This document shows, piece by piece, positions 11,085-21,234 of a stretch of 64,000 bases of DNA. How positions within the stretch are numbered: position 1 is the stretch's first letter; every line of letters starts with the position of its first letter. A program made the translations under genes and the position numbers. The stretch covers positions 5,416,563 through 5,480,562 of the forward strand of contig NC_060063.1 of NCBI RefSeq assembly GCF_020283565.1, read 5' to 3'. The notes below the pieces were generated by a model. That model saw only the letters and a list, made by a program, of their open reading frames with translations. It searched no databases and was not told the DNA's origin. The DNA is from Trifolium pratense. Lineage: Eukaryota; Streptophyta; Magnoliopsida; Fabales; Fabaceae.

Positions 11085-11532
11085 AAAAGGGGGAGTAGTT
11101 ACGCATTAATTGATAAGTGATAAGTTCAAAACTGAAACCACTTTTATCTCGCTGTTATCTGTTATGTTAAAAGTTGTTACTTTTAAGTTGTTTTACGTAT
11201 TTCAATGTGGAGACTAAGTTAGTTGAAACTGAAATAAATTTCATTAGTAAGGATAAGTTAAGAGTGCAATTTTAACTTAGCCTTATGAGACTTAGGGGGA
11301 GAGCTTGCAAACCTCTCACTCTGAAGAAAGATATGAAATTGATTTTATTTCAAACCATCTTAATCTTATACTAAATTAAAATATCATGGATAAAACATAA
11401 AGTTCAGACTTTATGGAGTATCAATCTTAGGGGGAGCTTGCAAACCTCATAAACCTAAGAGAAACATGATAAGTTAATTTAACAACAATTGTCAATTAAT
11501 ACTGATGTTTGTCATCATCAAAAAGGGGGAGA
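11085..11532 (+). repeat. Repeated polypurine tracts before the 3' LTR
   Basis: Four related AGGGGGAG tracts are visible: 11085-11095, 11294-11302, 11429-11436 and 11520-11532. The second and third are each followed by the same GCTTGCAAACCTC string. The last abuts the 3' LTR and is the functional position for plus-strand priming. Multiple polypurine tracts are a described sirevirus feature. No gene is seen in 10948-11533. Confidence 0.8.
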
Positions 11533-11533
11533 T

Positions 11534-12619
11534 TGTTGGAACAAAATTGATTTAAAAATGTTTGCCCCTAAATCTATAAAGGTTTTGATGATAACAAAGT
11601 ATTAATTAACAATTGGAAGGACTAAAAATTTATTTTAAGTGCGCAGATATAAGCATCATACAAGCTCTGAGTGAAGTTCAGAGGATGTGAATTCAGAAGT
11701 TCACAAGTGCTCAGAAGATGTTGGACTTCAGAAGTTACAACCTTCAGAGGATGAAGTCTTCAGAACTTCTTGAGTGACTAAAGCGTCATCAACCTCTGAA
11801 GATCTTTTTGATATCTGTGAAGATTCTCTTTGCAAGTCAACTCTTCTATCAATGAAGAAAAGGACCTTTCAAGCCTGATCAGTTCAGCTACCCTCTGTTT
11901 GTCTGTCCTAACTTGAGAACGTGGGTCTTCAGTTTTATTAGCTGAATAAGGAAAGTCTTCTCTGCTGTAGTCAAAGTACCTGAAACTCTTTCTTAGTTTT
12001 GGATACAACCAAACTGCATCAAGACAGACTGCTTGAAGACAAAAGATTATCAACTCCAACGGTTCTTTTTGCAACGACTCTTTTCTAGTAGTATATATAC
12101 TAGAAGATTCAGCTACAACAAATAACATTATTAAGGATTGAACGTACGCTGAACAAACTCTGAACTTTGTGATATACAAGCTCTGAACCGCTGTTAAGTG
12201 TTTTTGCACTTTAGTCTAATACTCTGTACTCTTTGTATTGGCTCTCATTAGGTTCTGTTAAGAGCATTTGTATATTGTTATATACTTTACTATTACTTGA
12301 GAAACTTAAGCTTGTGTGCTTAAGTGTGAAGTCTTAAGCTTGTGTGCTTAAGCATTGTTGAGAAGTCTCTTGCTTGTGTGCTTGAGCAGGTGTAATCTTG
12401 TGTGATTATAGTGAACTCCCTTGGAAGTGCAAGGGGACTGGACTACTCTCATTTTGTGAGAGGAACCAGTATAAATTGCTTGTGTGATCTCTCTCTCTCT
12501 ATCTTGTTTTTATTTGTGCTATTTATCCGCTGCTAACGTAGTTGAGTTAAGAACTTGAAAAAGTTTTAACTTGGCTAAAACACAATTCAACCCCCCCTTC
12601 TTGTGTTTTCACACCTTCA
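11534..12619 (+). repeat. 3' LTR of the sirevirus
   Basis: This is the same 1,086-bp length as the 5' LTR, with three transitions between the two copies. It ends TTCA immediately before the second GAGGT target duplication, after which the CACTA transposase reading frame resumes. Confidence 0.96.
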
Positions 12620-14807
12620 GAGGTGACCAAAACGGGTCCTCCCGCGAAAGTGGTATGGTACCTACCAATAATTTCAAGGTTCAAGAGATTGTTTGCTAAT
12701 GCAAATGACGCAAAGAATCTTAGATGGCATGCAGAAGAGAGAAAATGTGATGGCCAAATTCGCCATGTACTGATTCTTTGCAATGGAAGAAAATCGACTC
12801 TTTGTTTCCAAATTTTGGCAAAGAGTCGAGAAACCTTAGACTTGGACTTGCTACTGATGGAATGAATCCGTTTGGTAATCAAAGTACTAACCATAGTTCA
12901 TGGCCTGTTCTCCTGATGATTTACAACCTATCTCCTTGGTTGTGCATGAAGCGTAAATATATTATGTTATCGATGATGATTTCAGGACCAAGACAACCAG
13001 GAAATGACATAGATGTTTATCTAAGTCCACTAATTGATGATTTGAAAGTGTTGTGGGAGGAAGGAGTGGATGTTTTTGATTCGTATTCTGGTGAACAGTT
13101 CAACATGCGTGCCATGTTGTTTTGCACCATCAACGATTTTCCGGCATATGGCAATTTGTCTGGGTATTCCGTTAAAGGGCATAATGCGTGTCCCATATGT
13201 GAAAAAAAACATGTTATAAGCAACTGAAAAATGGAAAGAAGACTGTTTATCTTGGCCATCGAAAATTTCTAAATCGTTATCATCCATATCGTAGATTGCG
13301 AAAAGCTTTTGACGGAGACCAAGAGAATGGTGTTGCTCCAACGCCCTTAACTGGAGAGGAAGTTTATGAACGACAACGAGACATTAATGTTGTCTTCGGA
13401 AAGTGCCAAAAGCCAAAAGGGAGAGTGCCAAAAGCGAAAGTGCCAAAAGCGAAAGTGCCAAAAGCCGAAAGTGAAAGTGTCAAAAGGAAAAAGCAGCCTG
13501 TTGTAAAAAGTATATGGAAAAAGAGGTCAGTGTTCTTTGATCTTCCATATTGGTCTAGTCTTGATGTAAGACATTGTATTGATGTGATGCACGTGGAGAA
13601 AAATGTATGTGATAGTGTAATTGGAACACTTCTCGACATTAAAGGCAAGACAAAAGATGGTGCACATGCTCGTCTTGATATGGATTTGATGGGTATACGA
13701 CAAGAGTTATTACCACAAAAAATCAATGACAAGACATATTTGCCTCCCGCGTGTCACACTTTGTCTAAAGACGAGAAAACAAGTTTTTGTAAGTGTTTAC
13801 AAAGTATCAAAGTGCCACATGGTTACTCGTCAAATGTCAAGAGCCTTGTATCAATGCAAGATCTCAAATTAATCGGCTTAAAATCTCATGATTGTCATGT
13901 CTTGATGCAACAACTACTACCCGTGGCTATTCGTGGGATATTGCCCGACAATGTTAAGAAAGCTATATGCAAGTTGTGCTTATTCTTCAATGCAATATGT
14001 TGTAAAGCAATTGATCCATTGAAGTTAGACGAGTTGGAAAACGAAGCTGCAGTTATCTTGTGTCAATTGGAGATGTATTTTCCTCCTTCATTTTTTGACA
14101 TTATGGTTCATTTGATTGTTCATCTAGTAAGGGAGATTAGATTGTGTGGTCCAATTTATTTACGGTGGATGTATCCAGTAGAGCGATACATGAAGATTTT
14201 AAAAGGGTATACAAAAAACCCACACCGTCCGGAAGCTTCGATTGTTGAGAGGTACATTGCAGAAGAAGCTATTGAGTTTTGTTCAAACTATTTGTCAGAA
14301 GTGGATGCTATAGGGGTTCCCAAGTCTCGTCATGATGGAAGATGTGATGGTGTGGGCACGCAAGGTTTAAATGTCAAGAGCATGCATATTGATATAATTC
14401 TTCAAGCTCATTTGTATATATTGAATAACACTGATGAAGTTCAACCTTACTTGTCTGCTCACAAAAGCATCATAAAGAAAATGCACGATAAGATGAATGA
14501 AAAATGGGTGTTAAAAGAGCATAATAAGAAATTCTCAGAGTGGTTTAAAGAAAAGGTCTGCCAAGATGATAGTGTTTCCAATACAATAAAGTGGTTGTCC
14601 TATGAGCCTAAATGTAACATATTGACTTGGAGTGCATATGATATTAACAAAACTTCCTTTTATACAAAATCAAAGGATGACCGCAGTACCATGCAAAATA
14701 GTGGGGTTATGATTGTGGCAGAGTCCATGCACTTCTCTAGTTCCAAAGATAAAAATCCGGTTATGGCATCTACACCCTACTTTGGGGTGATTGAAGACGC
14801 AAAATGA
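12620..14807 (+). pseudogene. TNP2-type CACTA transposase, catalytic part plus DUF4218
   Basis: This is the continuation of the gene broken at 437. The TNP2 core (LRWHAEERKCDGQIRHV, then LGLATDGMNPFG with a presumed catalytic Asp, then WPVLLMIYNLSPWLCMK and CPICE) is followed by the DUF4218-like region (RHCIDVMHVEKNVCDSV ... MYPVERYMKILKGY). There are two frameshifts. Near 12767-12771 one base seems to be missing before the 'DSLQW' codons, and in the A-run near 13202-13210 the reading frame shifts again. The frame 13212-14807 is then intact. A small tandem VPKAK repeat (about 13425-13465) interrupts the usual linker. Not functional as it stands. Confidence 0.92.
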
Positions 14808-16102
14808 ACTCAAGGAGGTTGTTGTCACTGAAAGCGCAAAAGGAAGTCGTTCTCCTGCACCGGTACCAGAGGCTCAAAATAACATGGACGATGTTCAGAA
14901 ATTGTTAATCATGGTTCTGAAAAAGGGTGAAGAGCATTTGCATGTAAAATTAAATCATTGTCCAGCTTGTGTTAATTTTCTCATGTCTTGCAAGTGTATA
15001 AGAGAGCTGTTGGTGGGTTCTATTTGGCTCGACATGACTACTCTAAGTGTTTGGTGCTCGTAAGTGTACTTTCTTATTTACTACTATCTCAATATATGTT
15101 AATATGTTATATATCTCTCCTAACTTTAAAATTATATTCAGGTACATTCATGGTTTATGCATTGAAAACAACACCACAAATGTATATGGAATTTTGGAAC
15201 CTGCTGAGTTGAATATTGTTGGTGATGGGAGAAAAAGTAATCAGAAAATGACTCAAAGTAAATGCAAAAAATACATCCAGCATAAGTTACAAAATGAAAA
15301 GAAAGAGTGTCAATTATTACCATTTAACCATGGGTAAGTTTGTATGAATTTGTGTATTTTTTTAATACTTATTTATTTTTTATAACTCATAGTTATTAAC
15401 AATATAATATCATTCTTCCACGCACGCGTACAGAGGACATTGGCAGTTGATAATACTTTGTCCAAAGATAAATACTGTGGTTGTTCTTTGTTCACTACAT
15501 TGGAAACTTAATTCAATAATGGAGAAAATTGTTTCAAGTTAATTAAGTTTATACTTTATGGGTTTTTGATATATACTATAAACATAAATTATTACAAAAG
15601 GAAGTTTATATTTTATATGATTTTATGCGGCTTTTTTTTCTTATGAATTAGTGTTTTTACGGTTGATCAAATGGCGAATGGCAATAGAAAGAACAATACC
15701 GTATGGCTTTATCCCAAAGTAAGTGTGGTATTCTAACTTTATATATATTTACTTTTTTGGCTTTTTGATAAGTAAGTGTGGTATTTTTTGATCAAATGTT
15801 ACTATATATAATTATGTCATCCATTTGTAGGGGAGGAAACAATATAATACAAATGACTGTGGATACTATGTAATGAAAAATATGTTGGACATTGTCACTG
15901 CTAAGATAACTGAGTCTTGGATGGAGGTAATAATTTTTATTTTTTATACATCAATAATTTTTTATAACCGAGTCAAGAATAGTTTTATATTATTATTTAC
16001 TTATTTTAGGTATTTAATGACCCAAGTGAGTTAACAGCTGACGAGATGTATGAATTGCGACTACGTTGGTCAACATATTTTTTGGAGTTATTGGAGGGTT
16101 AA
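14791..16102 (+). pseudogene. Ulp1-like (C48) cysteine peptidase gene of the CACTA, multi-exon
   Basis: Exons assembled by eye: up to 15059 (its start is uncertain; the frame is open from 14791), 15142-15333, 15434-about 15537, 15652-15718, 15831-15926 and 16010-16102. All but one of the visible borders are GT-AG, and the joined frame keeps the family order: YIHGLCIE, then GHWQLIILCPK with the catalytic His, VVVLCSLHWK, then QYNTNDCGYYVM with oxyanion Gln and catalytic Cys, then RLRWSTYFLELLEG and stop. Ulp1-family peptidases remove SUMO. The position normally holding the catalytic Asp reads Cys/Ser here, so activity is doubtful. The donor after 15537 is not canonical, hence the pseudogene label. 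Ulp1-like genes are known passengers of plant DNA transposons. Confidence 0.75.
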
Positions 16103-16775
16103 GATTTATCTGGTGAGTTATAGAATAGTTAATTATTTAATTTTAATGCATCTGATTTTTCGGAGAGGTTTTCGTCACAGCACGGACACAAGCTTTAGCA
16201 CTAGCAGCTGGCTCATTCTTTGGGGTCTGTGATGAAATTTGGTCTTGCACATATTTGAATGTTATAGCCTGTTTCATGGTTAATCTTGATGTTTTTGAAT
16301 ATTACATTCTGAAATGCTTGGTTTTCTGATCCAAATTATATATATTTCATGCAGCTGGGAATTGAGGATGGTGATGAAATGCTTGTTATGCTTCATCTGA
16401 GAAGACATGTTTAGTGGAAAATTATAATGAAAAGCTTGCCATGCTTCATTGTAGATGGAACTGGTTTAACTTTGGACTAGGCAAATTAATGCATAATATT
16501 TGTACCTTCTATTTTCTAGTAATATTATGGTGCAGTTGCAGCTGCTGGACTTTGCACTTCCTAATTATAACCTTAGTTTATATTAGTTTAAATCATGGAT
16601 GGATTATCATAGTTATATATATATATATGCATCAGTTGCTATTGCAACTGATTTTTAACATATAGCTTTAGCACTAGCAGCAATGGCTCATTCTTTGGGG
16701 TCTGTGATGAAATTTGGTCATGCAGGCACAGGATGCTACAAAAAAACGAAAAAAAAATAAAAATAAAACTAACAT
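16103..16775 (+). other. CACTA 3' region with gene-fragment-like pieces
   Basis: After the peptidase stop, a stretch of about 55 bp (GCTTTAGCACTAGCAGC... through ...GTGATGAAATTTGGTC) occurs twice, at about 16190-16243 and 16664-16720, with coding-like composition but an unrecognised origin. Between them lies a possible exon (16355-16414) resembling a SUMO tail. Nothing else recognisable is seen. Confidence 0.4.
16355..16414 (+). pseudogene. Possible SUMO C-terminal exon fragment
   Basis: A pyrimidine tract and CAG precede LGIEDGDEMLVMLHLRRHV and a stop. Plant SUMO proteins end in a similar stretch, with ED/EEGDEIDAMLHQ before the diglycine. The diglycine needed for conjugation is absent here. 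A degenerate second copy follows at about 16428-16460 (NEKLAMLHCRW). This is an inference from a short match; the upstream exons of SUMO are not visible. Confidence 0.35.
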
Positions 16776-17334
16776 ACCACTACTGATATTTATAAATATC
16801 AGTAGTGAAAACTACACATACCACTACGGGTAAGAGTAATGACCCGTAGTGGAATCCTCAATTCTAAAAAAAAAAAAAAGGAAACCATACATACCACTAC
16901 GGGTATGCGTAAATACCCGTAGTGGAATCCTCAATTCTTAAAAAAAAAAAACTGGAAACCATACATACCACTACGGATATGCGTAAATACCCGTAGTGGA
17001 ATCTCATACATACCACTACGGGTATTTGTAAATACCCGTAGTGGAATCCCCAATTCTTAAAAAAAAAAAACTGGAAACCATACATACCACTACTGATATT
17101 GTAAATACCCGTAGTGGAATCTCATACATACCACTACGGGTATTTGTAAAAACCGACGTGGAAACCCCATAATATTAAATAATAATTACAGAAGAAACTA
17201 CACATACCACGACGGGTATAAAAATACCCGACGTGGAAAGTTGAACTTACAACGTCGACTGCATTTACTACTGGCCGCGACCAGTAGTAGAAAGTCAGTT
17301 TGGCCAGTAGTTGTATCTCCTTTCTGCACTAGTG
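16776..17334 (+). repeat. CACTA subterminal palindromes and 3' terminus
   Basis: About eight hairpins of the type CCACTACGGGTA...TACCCGTAGTGG are spaced by A-runs and by ACATACC or CATACATACC. They end with a more diverged pair (ACGACGGGTA...TACCCGACGT) and the GC-rich ACTACTGGCCGCGACCAGTAGT. The last bases are CTGCACTAGTG. Such subterminal arrays are the binding sites for the element's own DNA-binding protein in En/Spm. Confidence 0.85.
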
Positions 17335-19356
17335 TGGGTAGGGCTGAGTATGAACCCACGATCTGACTCAAAACTGATATAACCGACAACACATTCAAGC
17401 GTTCGGCCGGATATGGCCCGTGACAAAGCTCCATACCGATTCACCCAAGGTGGGCTACTCCAGTCCTCACAAACTTTGTGAAAGTTCACTAGTGTTTGGG
17501 ATAACCTCCCAAATCCGTACAAGTTTGACCTAGATAGATTATAATGTGATTGCGATACCCTCTCAAATTATGCACACAAATCCAATCTAACTAGACCAAG
17601 TAAACAACCTACAAATCATTCCTTAAGTCCAAAGAAGATTAAAGGTGTTTACAACAAAACCGCGGAAAGGATGAAAATGCTTCTCAACTCTAAACTACAG
17701 GTAGATAATTATACATTCACTTTTAATGGATAAATGATGAACCATATAAGTGTGAAGAGATATATGAAGCTTCTTGTATGCAAGAGCAAGGCAATTGTTT
17801 CAGTTTCTTTTGTTGTTCGAAATACTTTTGATCTTGGTTGATGAGAATCAATACTTTTCTTTCTTTCAAATATCTTTGAAATCTCTTACCAAAATAGGAG
17901 GCATGCCTTCCTATATGTAGGAACATGAAGTGGTTGGTGCACAAGGCTTGAAATAACCGCTATTCTTATAAATATGCTTCTGATCATGTAAGAACAAGCC
18001 ATGAACTAACAATTACTTGCATGATTATGTTTCTCAAGCCTTTAGTTAAGAAACAAGGAGGCCTTGATATTGATCAGTGATGTTGATGATCATTTAACAA
18101 TTGCTTCTCAAGTTGTGTAAGCATTTTTCCTTTCATGGAATCTACTTCTCATGTGGTGTAGACATTTTTTTCTTCCATATATAAGTCTTTTTTATTGAAT
18201 ACTGTGAACCTTCAAATTGATTTGAAAATGTTCTTCTAATTAATCGCTTCTGATCATATGATTTTCAAATCATGGTTGCTTCTTATCATGAAACATGAAT
18301 GGTTCTTATGATGAAGCTTGAATGCTTCTCATCTTGTGAAGCAAAAATGTTTCTCATATATGAGTGAGACATTGGATTCTTTTAGAAAATGTTCCTATGC
18401 TCTATCACACTCAAGGAAACATATTAGATAATAAAACATATCAGAATCATAAAATGATTCTTAGTCATTAAGTTTGTTATCATTAAAATACAAAGGGATT
18501 TTTGGAATATTTCCTCAACACTACAACCTAAGGACTTTTACAATCGGAGTTATAGAGATTGTTTTGGTTTTGCATACTTTTGAGACTCCAAAGAGTGGTA
18601 AGATTACAATTGAGCGCTGAGTTTTTCAAACAACTTAGATATTCTAAGATATAAGTTTGCAAGAATCTATCTAAGTGTTTATGTTTTACAAATATTCACA
18701 AATATATACAGAGAGTTGTAAGTATCTATCTAAATGTTTGAGCTTCCTTGAAAGTTATCTCTATAAACATCATTGACTGTAGGCATGTTTGCTAAGTGCA
18801 TTTAATGTAGCAGAGACAAAATGCATGGAGCAGGTTAATGATGTTGATGTTCTAGAGCAAGAGGACAAAGGTGTCAGTTATAGGAGCATGTTCTTCAAAG
18901 AAGTACAATACTTGTTATTGTCACTTCAGAATCTTGGCGAACCTTGATCTCTTCAGAGTCTCGCTTCATCTTCAGAGATCGTCTTCTGCTTTAAATGGTC
19001 TTCAGAGCTCGTTCTTCAGATTCATATGACTCTCTTGATTCTTTTTGAAGATCTTGCTCAAAGCGTTGACTTTTGTTAACTTGCTCAGAAGCTCTTCAGA
19101 GGGACACTAGTCTTCAGAACTTATTGGTCACCAGAGTTGACTTTTTACCTTCAAAGTAGAACTTTGTAGCATGATTAGTATGTCCTTGAGATGCAAGTTA
19201 CTATTATTAGAAATAGAGTTTCAATATATGGTCCTGCACACTTGAACATACATTAGTATGTTGAAGTGTTCTCTTATACATTGAAAATAATCGACATAAA
19301 TGTCACAATTTTGGTTCATGACTTGTTGCTATGGGACTCACAGCCCAAATTCAACA
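17335..19356 (-). mobile_element. Solo LTR (SIRE-like), U0 copy, interrupted at its edge by the CACTA
   Basis: This is 2,022 bp long, exactly the length of the U1 copy at 21235-23256. Read on the minus strand it starts TGTTGAATTTGG and has the TCTGAAG-rich first part and GCTTC...GAAGC-type imperfect palindromes seen in SIRE-type LTRs. No internal retrotransposon sequence is attached. The CACTA entered after the first three bases (TGG) of its plus-strand left edge. Confidence 0.6.
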
Positions 19357-19951
19357 CATTACCGCCATAGAGATGGTGAGTTTTGAGCTTGCATCAAAAT
19401 TTTGTTTCCTTCACATCAGCCATTTCAAATGCATGTTTCAAGATTTTTTTTAAAACTTTAAAAATTGATAAATAGTTTAAAACAAACTAAATAAAAACTA
19501 AAAAAAATAAATTAAATAATATAATAATCTCTAAAACATGCATGGACACTTTTAAAATAGTGAAATACATGTATTAAGTATTTTTATTTTTAAAGTAAAT
19601 TTAATAGTTAGAAATTTCATCACTATTGTGAATAAGTTGTGTGTCCGGTGTTTGAACCATAACCCCTGTACATTTTAAATATTTTATATCGTCAAGGAAT
19701 TTAAACTTAGTCAAAAAATACAATTGTGGTTCGGCGTTTTTAAAACATGAAGGTGATCGTACCTGAATTAGAGTTGACCTTGTCGGTGGTGCTCCTCTTC
19801 CGCAGTGCCGTATATGAGGGAAGGCGAAAAGGGCGACTCTCTTATGTCCATAAAAATGAGTCTAAAACTTGGGCCCCATAATGGTTTTTTGAAAGAAAAA
19901 AATTTTCTACCCCAACATTTTTTCCAATATTCTCATACTACCCTTATCAAA
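17335..19951 (+). repeat. Segmental duplication copy U0 (right part)
   Basis: This is nearly identical to 21235-23850 and 61504-64000. Its left part, which should include another inhibitor gene, lies beyond the CACTA outside the window. It ends at the junction CCTTATCAAATT, where copy U1 begins head-to-tail. No coding sequence is seen. 19357-19951 is unclassified AT-rich DNA shared by all copies. Confidence 0.9.
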
Positions 19952-19989
19952 TTAATAATTGAGTGTTTTACTTTTCAATTGATGATAAC

Positions 19990-19996
19990 TATAAAA
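19990..19996 (+). promoter_or_regulatory. TATA box of inhibitor gene 1
   Basis: TATAAAA lies 62 bases before the ATG at 20059, a normal plant spacing that predicts transcription start near 20020. The same box in copy U2 is at 59316-59322 but is separated from its gene by a MITE. Confidence 0.7.
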
Positions 19997-20058
19997 CCAA
20001 GTGAGGAAACCAATCAAAGTAAATACTAAGATAGGAGAACTAATAAGAAAAACAACAA

Positions 20059-20574
20059 ATGGTTCATCACTCTTTCATTTTGCTAGTGTTTCTTCTATGT
20101 ATTACATCCTCTTATTCAACCAAAATTGTTCAAGTAGATGAGATTTGCCACAAATCAAAAAACCCTTCATTTTGTTCGACTCTTCTCAATTCAAAAAAAG
20201 GCGCAGACCTTGTTAGTCTTGCACAATATACAATTGGCGTGCTTCGTGTTAATATGACGAACACTGTGAAGCTAATCAACACGCTGATCGGACAAAGTGG
20301 TAAGGATGTCAAAGCATTAACACATTACAAAATGTGTTTGAAAGAATTTGTTAATGATGGGGGTGCTCTTTTTGTGCTTGGGAACGTAGAAAGAGTTTTG
20401 AATGAAGGAAATTATCATCTTATGAGTGTTGGAGCTAATGATATAATGCAAGACATTAGAAATTGTATTTATGATACTAGTTATCATGATACTTCTTCCC
20501 TTCCAAGTTATGGTGAAGTTGCCTTGCAAATTGATCAAATTATTCAAATTATAGCAGGATTATTTACTGCTTAA
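20059..20574 (+). CDS. Pectin methylesterase/invertase inhibitor-like secreted protein 1 (171 aa)
   Basis: This is a single-exon gene. Residues 1-20 (MVHHSFILLVFLLCITSSYS) form a signal peptide directing secretion to the apoplast. The rest is a four-helix PMEI/invertase-inhibitor domain of ordinary length. It has the four conserved cysteines C30, C39, C93 and C136, which pair 1-2 and 3-4 in the family. N65-M-T67 is a possible N-glycosylation site. Family members block either cell-wall pectin methylesterases or acid invertases; sequence alone does not separate the two. The promoter has a TATA box at 19990 and the gene is flanked by the solo LTR of copy U0. It differs from the copy at 60322 by four residues. 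Confidence 0.9.
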   Translation: MVHHSFILLVFLLCITSSYSTKIVQVDEICHKSKNPSFCSTLLNSKKGADLVSLAQYTIGVLRVNMTNTVKLINTLIGQSGKDVKALTHYKMCLKEFVNDGGALFVLGNVERVLNEGNYHLMSVGANDIMQDIRNCIYDTSYHDTSSLPSYGEVALQIDQIIQIIAGLFTA

Positions 20575-20629
20575 CTAATTAATTGTTGCTTAATTCTTTT
20601 TATGTGTAATGTTAAAGTTTGCACAATCA

Positions 20630-20725
20630 AAATCACTAAGTTTGATCTAGTGGTGAGGGGTTTGAGTAATATACTAGAGATTCTAGGTTCGATTCTCAGC
20701 TCTATTGTAAAAAAAAATAAAAAAT
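20630..20725 (+). mobile_element. SINE-like element (tRNA-derived) in U1
   Basis: This is a 96-bp insertion with a 12-bp target duplication, TTTGCACAATCA (20618-20629 and 20726-20737). It has an A-box-like TAGTGGTGAGG, a B-box GGTTCGATTC and an A-rich tail. It is shared with copy U2 (60897-60993), and a related element is in reverse at 43957. Confidence 0.8.
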
Positions 20726-20981
20726 TTTGCACAATCATGCAATACATTTATTTGAGAATCATTTTTTAGGTTTGTAATAAAAAGTGTGGCATTCACAATT
20801 ACATTTCAATATTGAGTAAGTTATCTTGCTTAGTTACAATGTATACTACTCATGATAAAATTAAGTAATCAACGGTTTTATTATGTAAGGTTTTTCATTC
20901 TTCAAATTCAACAAATGATTTATAAAAAACAAACATCCAATTAGGGTGGATCTAGAAATATTATTATGATATATAAAAATA

Positions 20982-21200
20982 CTGCATCCGTCTCAAAATA
21001 TAAGAGAAAAAAACTCAATTTTTTATCTGAAATTATAAGATAAAAAAACAAACATATATCTTTTTCTAGAATTTTTTAATCTTCTCATACAACTTAACTT
21101 ACTTTAAAAAAAATACAATAACATACTTTAAATTTTTATGTTTTGATTTTTTTAATAAATTTGATTTATTTTTTTGCAATATAATTTAAGATGGATGGAG
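20982..21200. mobile_element. Stowaway-like MITE in U1
   Basis: This is 219 bp with inverted ends CTGCATCCGTC... and ...GATGGATGGAG, flanked by TA dinucleotides (20980-20981 and 21201-21202). It is non-coding and AT-rich. The same insertion is in copy U2. Confidence 0.75.
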
Positions 21201-21234
21201 TAATGAGATATGATTGAACTTATGCATATGATTA

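Larger units (their letters stand above)
438..12619 (+). mobile_element. Complete Ty1/copia sirevirus (SIRE/Maximus-type) LTR retrotransposon
   Basis: This is a full-length 12,182-bp element flanked by the 5-bp duplication GAGGT (433-437 and 12620-12624). It has 1,086-bp LTRs beginning TGTTGG and ending TTCA, a primer-binding site, long gag and pol ORFs, a third sense ORF, an antisense ORF, and repeated polypurine tracts before the 3' LTR. I see three differences between the LTRs (5' LTR positions 1355, 1426 and 1455), all transitions. With the commonly used plant rate of 1.3e-8 per site per year this suggests an insertion about 0.1 million years ago. All catalytic motifs of pol are present, so the copy could be autonomous. 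Sirevirus assignment rests on long gag, RT type, extra ORF, LTR palindromes and multiple polypurine tracts. Confidence 0.96.
1..17334 (+). mobile_element. CACTA (En/Spm) DNA transposon, right part, with nested sirevirus
   Basis: The element enters from the left edge, so its 5' end is not visible. It contains a TNP2 transposase (1-437 continued at 12620-14807), a Ulp1-like peptidase gene, subterminal palindromes and a 3' terminus ending in TAGTG at 17334, the mirror image of the CACTA terminus. The base triplet TGG directly follows, and homologous empty sites at 21235 and 61504 read GATTATGGGTAGGG without the element, which fixes the 3' boundary and suggests a 3-bp TGG target duplication. The transposase carries frameshifts as well as a retrotransposon, so this copy cannot supply its own transposase, although its visible end looks complete. 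CACTA family membership is firm; the size of the missing left part is unknown. Confidence 0.92.

Noticed and set aside
16776..17280. CRISPR-like array
   Set aside because: The repeats are palindromic CACTA subterminal motifs with A-run spacers of irregular size, next to a TAGTG terminus in a plant genome.
20640..20700. Functional tRNA gene
   Set aside because: A- and B-box-like sequences are present, but no cloverleaf can be drawn. The target duplication and A-tail show a SINE. The same applies at 43990, 52770, 54370, 57740 and 59010.
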